This document shows positions 61,409 through 64,000 of a stretch of 64,000 nucleotides of DNA, piece by piece. Origin of the DNA: Phaseolus vulgaris (Eukaryota; Streptophyta; Magnoliopsida; Fabales; Fabaceae); NCBI RefSeq assembly GCF_000499845.2, contig NC_023756.2, positions 34,370,763 through 34,434,762 of the forward strand, in the 5' to 3' direction. Both the position numbers and the translations under genes were made by a program. Numbering within the stretch: position 1 is the stretch's first letter; each line of letters begins with the position of its first letter. The notes under the pieces are model-generated. The model searched no databases. It saw only the letters and a program-made list of their open reading frames with translations, and was not told the DNA's origin.

Positions 61409-62809
61409 ATGAGGAATACCAGGCAAAGTTCTACTGCGCCAGTTGGAAGTGAAGGTTTGACCTTGCAACAGGTTATGGAGATGATGCAGGGCATTCAAGA
61501 TGCGATGGCAGCGTCAAAAGCTGACCAGGAGTGTATCCAGATGGATCTGGCTGCATCGCAAGCAAGAAAAGGAGTTGAACCGCACCAACGAGGAGTTGCG
61601 GCGCGGGTTGCGAAACCAGGCAGGGAATCGAGAAACAGAGGAGCAAGAATGCGTTACGCCTCCCAGAGAGTTCCCCATGCCTTTTTCGTAGGCGATTATG
61701 GATGCGGTGATACCAGCCACGTTCGTGGGGTCGAAAGCCACGTTCACTGAAATGGAGGATCCATAGGCTCACCTCTCAACTTTCCACACACAGATGATGC
61801 TGGTTGGTGGTTCTGACGCTGTAAGGTGCAAGTTGTTCATGAGCACGTTGGTAGGGATGGCGATGGACTGGCTCATCATCCTCCCAGACGGCCACGTGAT
61901 CTCATTCGCACATCTGTCGCAGTTGTTCAGGGAGCAGTATATCGCGAATCGCGTTCCCCCACCCAATTCTTACGTAAGGCAGTATCAAGGGGAGACGCTG
62001 AAGGAGTTTGTTAATCATTTTGGAGCTCAGGTGGTGAAAGTCAACACCAAGGACGAAACGATGATGGTTCATGCATTTAGGATGGGGATTTGTCCTGGAC
62101 CATTCAATGAATCACTCATCAGGAGTCGTCCCAAGACCTTTGCTGAGATTAGGCGTCGTGCGGTGGCTCACATCACAGCAGAAGGTGAGTTGAATGAGAA
62201 GTGCGCGTGTGTTGTCCCCACACGCCCACGAGCCCCGGCGCGTGTGCAGCCCATGAGGGTGCATGAGGCCGCCACGGGTAAGAAGAACCAGGGGAGGAAG
62301 CAGCCCTACGAGCCTATCAAGCCTCAGGCTAGAGGGCGTGTGAGAGAGGATAAGCCTGTACGACACAACTTCGTGGTGGAGTTGAAGGATTTGATCGCCA
62401 TGCTCAACATAGCAGAGAGACTGAAAATGCCGACGAAGACTGACAAGGTGCTGGGACCTCACAAGGAGGCTTGGTGCGAGTTTCACCAGGCGTTTGGTCA
62501 TCCCATACGCAACTGCTTGACGTTGGGACATCAGTTGGACGAACTGTTGAAGAGTGGGTTCCTGAATGATTATCTAGCAAAGTCACAGGGGACCGTGACC
62601 CCAACAACGTCAAGAGAGGATCAGGGGCACGAGATGCCTGTTCATGGGGAGATCCATACGATCTCAGGTGGATTCTCAGGTGGAGGGTGCACTGCCTCTC
62701 AGTGTAAGAGGTATACACGTTCGGTGATGTCGGTAGAAGCACAGGTGGCGGATGACGTTCTCGACATTGACATTGACCTTGCTTTCGCGAAGGCTGACCT
62801 TCGGTGGTG
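61409..62809 (+). pseudogene. Tat gag of element F
   Basis: MRNTRQSSTAPVGSEGL starts the frame; LQQVMEMMQGIQDAMAASKA matches E. A one-base shift near 61568, TAG near 61689 and TAG near 61767 break the N-terminal third; from 61794 it is open: MLVGGSDAVRCKLFMSTLVG, LFREQYIANRVPP, ETLKEFVNHF, RPKTFAEIRRRAVAHI, then the Tat-type knuckle CEFHQAFGHPIRNC with LGHQLDELLKSGFLNDYL. A glycine-rich end leads to DIDIDLAFAKAD. It forms the particle core. Confidence 0.88.
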
Positions 62810-63180
62810 ATTTCGGTAGTAACCGCGGGGAGAAAGGTGCACAGAGTGTTAGTGGACCAGGGCAGCTCGGCTGATGTAATGTTCTGGTCCACCTTTAATA
62901 AGTTGTAGCTGTCTCTTGACCAGCTCAGACCTTACATGTTGTGTTTGTATGGATTTGCCGGAGATCAGGTGGAAGTGTGAGGGTATTTGGAGTTTAGGAC
63001 CACCTTTACGGATGGCTCTACATCCCGTATAGAGAATATAAGGTATTTAGTGGTTAATGCACACTCGGGCTATAATATCTTGTTGGGAAGACCGGCTCTG
63101 AATATGTTGAGGGCGGTGGCATCGACACGCCACATGAAGATGAAGTTGCCAGATTTGAGTGGGAAGGTGATAGTAATCAA
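62793..63180 (+). pseudogene. Tat protease of element F
   Basis: In the shifted frame VVTAGRKVHRVLVDQGSSAD contains the catalytic D-x-G-S; SGYNILLGRPALNMLRA is the C-terminal motif. TAG near 62907 and TGA near 62979 interrupt it. It would process Gag-Pol. Confidence 0.85.
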
Positions 63181-64000
63181 GTTCGACCAACAAGAGGCTA
63201 AGAGATGCTATGAGAACAGTCTCAAAGCCAAAAGGGGGGTGTTCATGGTTGTGGAGCGCCCACCTATCGAAGATGACCGCGCGGGAGTCTCTCGCGCAGA
63301 AAGCGCTCGGGAGAGGCGACTCGAGCCAGTTGGGAATGTTGTGGAAAGGCAGATTGGTGGCAAGACGTTTAAATTTGGTAAATCGTTGGACCAGGCAGAG
63401 CAAGACCGAGTCGCTGGTGTGATAGCACAGCACCTGCATGCTTTCGCATGGTCCGCCTCAGACATGCCAGGTATAGACCCGGACTTCTTATGCCACAGCC
63501 TCACTATGGAACCTAAGGTCAGGCCCGTCTGCCAGAGAAGAAGGAAGTTCAATGAAGAAAAGTGGTTGGTCATCTAGGAAGAAACGAAGAAGTTGTTGAA
63601 TGCCGGCCACATAAGGGAGATTCAATAGCCTGAGTGGCTGGCGAATGTGGTCCTGGTGAAGAAGGCCAATGGGAAGTGGAGGATGTGTGTAGACTTCACT
63701 GATCTCAACAAGGCGTGCCCGAAAGACTCGTACCCCCTACCCAGTATTGACGCCTTGGTGGATAGCGCCTCAGGTTGTAGGATGCTCAGTTTCCTAGACG
63801 CGTTCTCAGGGTACAACCAGATCAAGATGCACCACAAAGACGAGTGTAAGACGACGTTTATGACCGAGACATCCTGTTACTGTTATACAGTGATGTCGTT
63901 CGGTCTGAAGAATGCGGGCGCCACCTACCAAAGGCTGATGGACAGGGTGCTTGCACCCATGTTGAGGAGGAATATGCAGGCCTACGTAGATGATATGGTG
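63181..64000 (+). pseudogene. Tat reverse transcriptase of element F, cut by window end
   Basis: The pre-RT linker (CYENSLKAKRGVFMVVERPP, HAFAWSASDMPGIDPDFLCH) leads into RT: NVVLVKKANGKWRMCVDFTD, SIDALVDSASGCRMLSFLDA, FSGYNQIKMHHKDECKTTF, VMSFGLKNAGATYQRLMDRV and, at the last bases, the catalytic AYVDDMV. TAG codons at about 63577 and 63629 break the frame before the fingers. Confidence 0.9.

Larger units (their letters stand above)
59410..64000 (+). mobile_element. Tat-type Ty3/gypsy element F, 5' part
   Basis: LTR 59410-60211 plus 61222-61286 (split by a solo LTR), leader, gag, protease and RT in order; the rest lies beyond the window. It was inserted in CACTA G2. Numerous stop codons show it is old or heavily mutated. 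Confidence 0.9.

Noticed and set aside
1..64000. tRNA, rRNA or conserved small-RNA genes
   Set aside because: None seen; tRNA-like words occur only as primer-binding sites beside LTRs.

Overview
This window looks like plant nuclear DNA made almost entirely of nested transposable elements, with no host gene that I can recognise. Ty1/copia elements of the Sirevirus type, Ty3/gypsy elements of two lineages and CACTA (En/Spm) transposons with spliced genes all point to a higher plant. The recurrent near-palindrome AACAAYCGRTTGTT in the copia elements and the overall style suggest a phaseoloid legume (Vigna/Phaseolus type); that last step is inference. The DNA resembles pericentromeric or other repeat-rich heterochromatin.

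Layout. 1-3272: 3' part of Sirevirus copy J (gag, env-like gene, shrunken LTR), sitting against the pol end of a Tat-type gypsy element H (3273-7323), which carries a 148-bp tandem array, an antisense accessory ORF (aORF) and an LTR. 7790-44695: remains of a second Tat element, E (LTR, gag, RT, two RNase H domains, integrase), opened by two nests. Nest 1 is copia B1 (9327-36098). Its 5' LTR contains gypsy A (9474-24335, minus strand, TSD CTTAA). A in turn contains a solo Tat LTR (12316-13436, TSD ATTAG) and a pol-less Tat derivative M (15138-21329, TSD AGAAT). The B1 interior contains an inverted copia, B2 (27784-34524). Nest 2 is a solo copia LTR D (38640-44301, TSD GTATG) in the E integrase, and D contains gypsy C (39212-43805, TSD GAACA). 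44696-46990: degenerate LTRs with another solo LTR (TSD CTATT). 46991-49355: AT-rich DNA with a large imperfect inverted repeat. 49356-57191: near-complete CACTA element G1 (TSD ATA) with a TNP2-type transposase and a ten-exon gene ending in a Ulp1-like (C48) domain. 56974-58031: a 530-bp tandem duplication joining G1 to a second, truncated CACTA, G2 (to 59409). 59410-64000: a third Tat element, F, running off the window; its LTR holds one more solo LTR (TSD AGAGG).

How the parts relate. J and B1 share a gag, linker, env-like layout without pol between, while B2 has gag-pro-int-RT-RH and no visible env-like gene, so they look like a non-autonomous/autonomous pair. A and C belong to one gypsy clade; C has lost RT, RNase H and integrase. 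M has lost gag and pol altogether but keeps an intact 781-codon antisense ORF with a likely in-frame intron. Almost every protein gene here is broken by stops or frameshifts. The most intact are the aORF of M (no breaks), the C gag (one stop) and the G1 TNP2 transposase (one stop).
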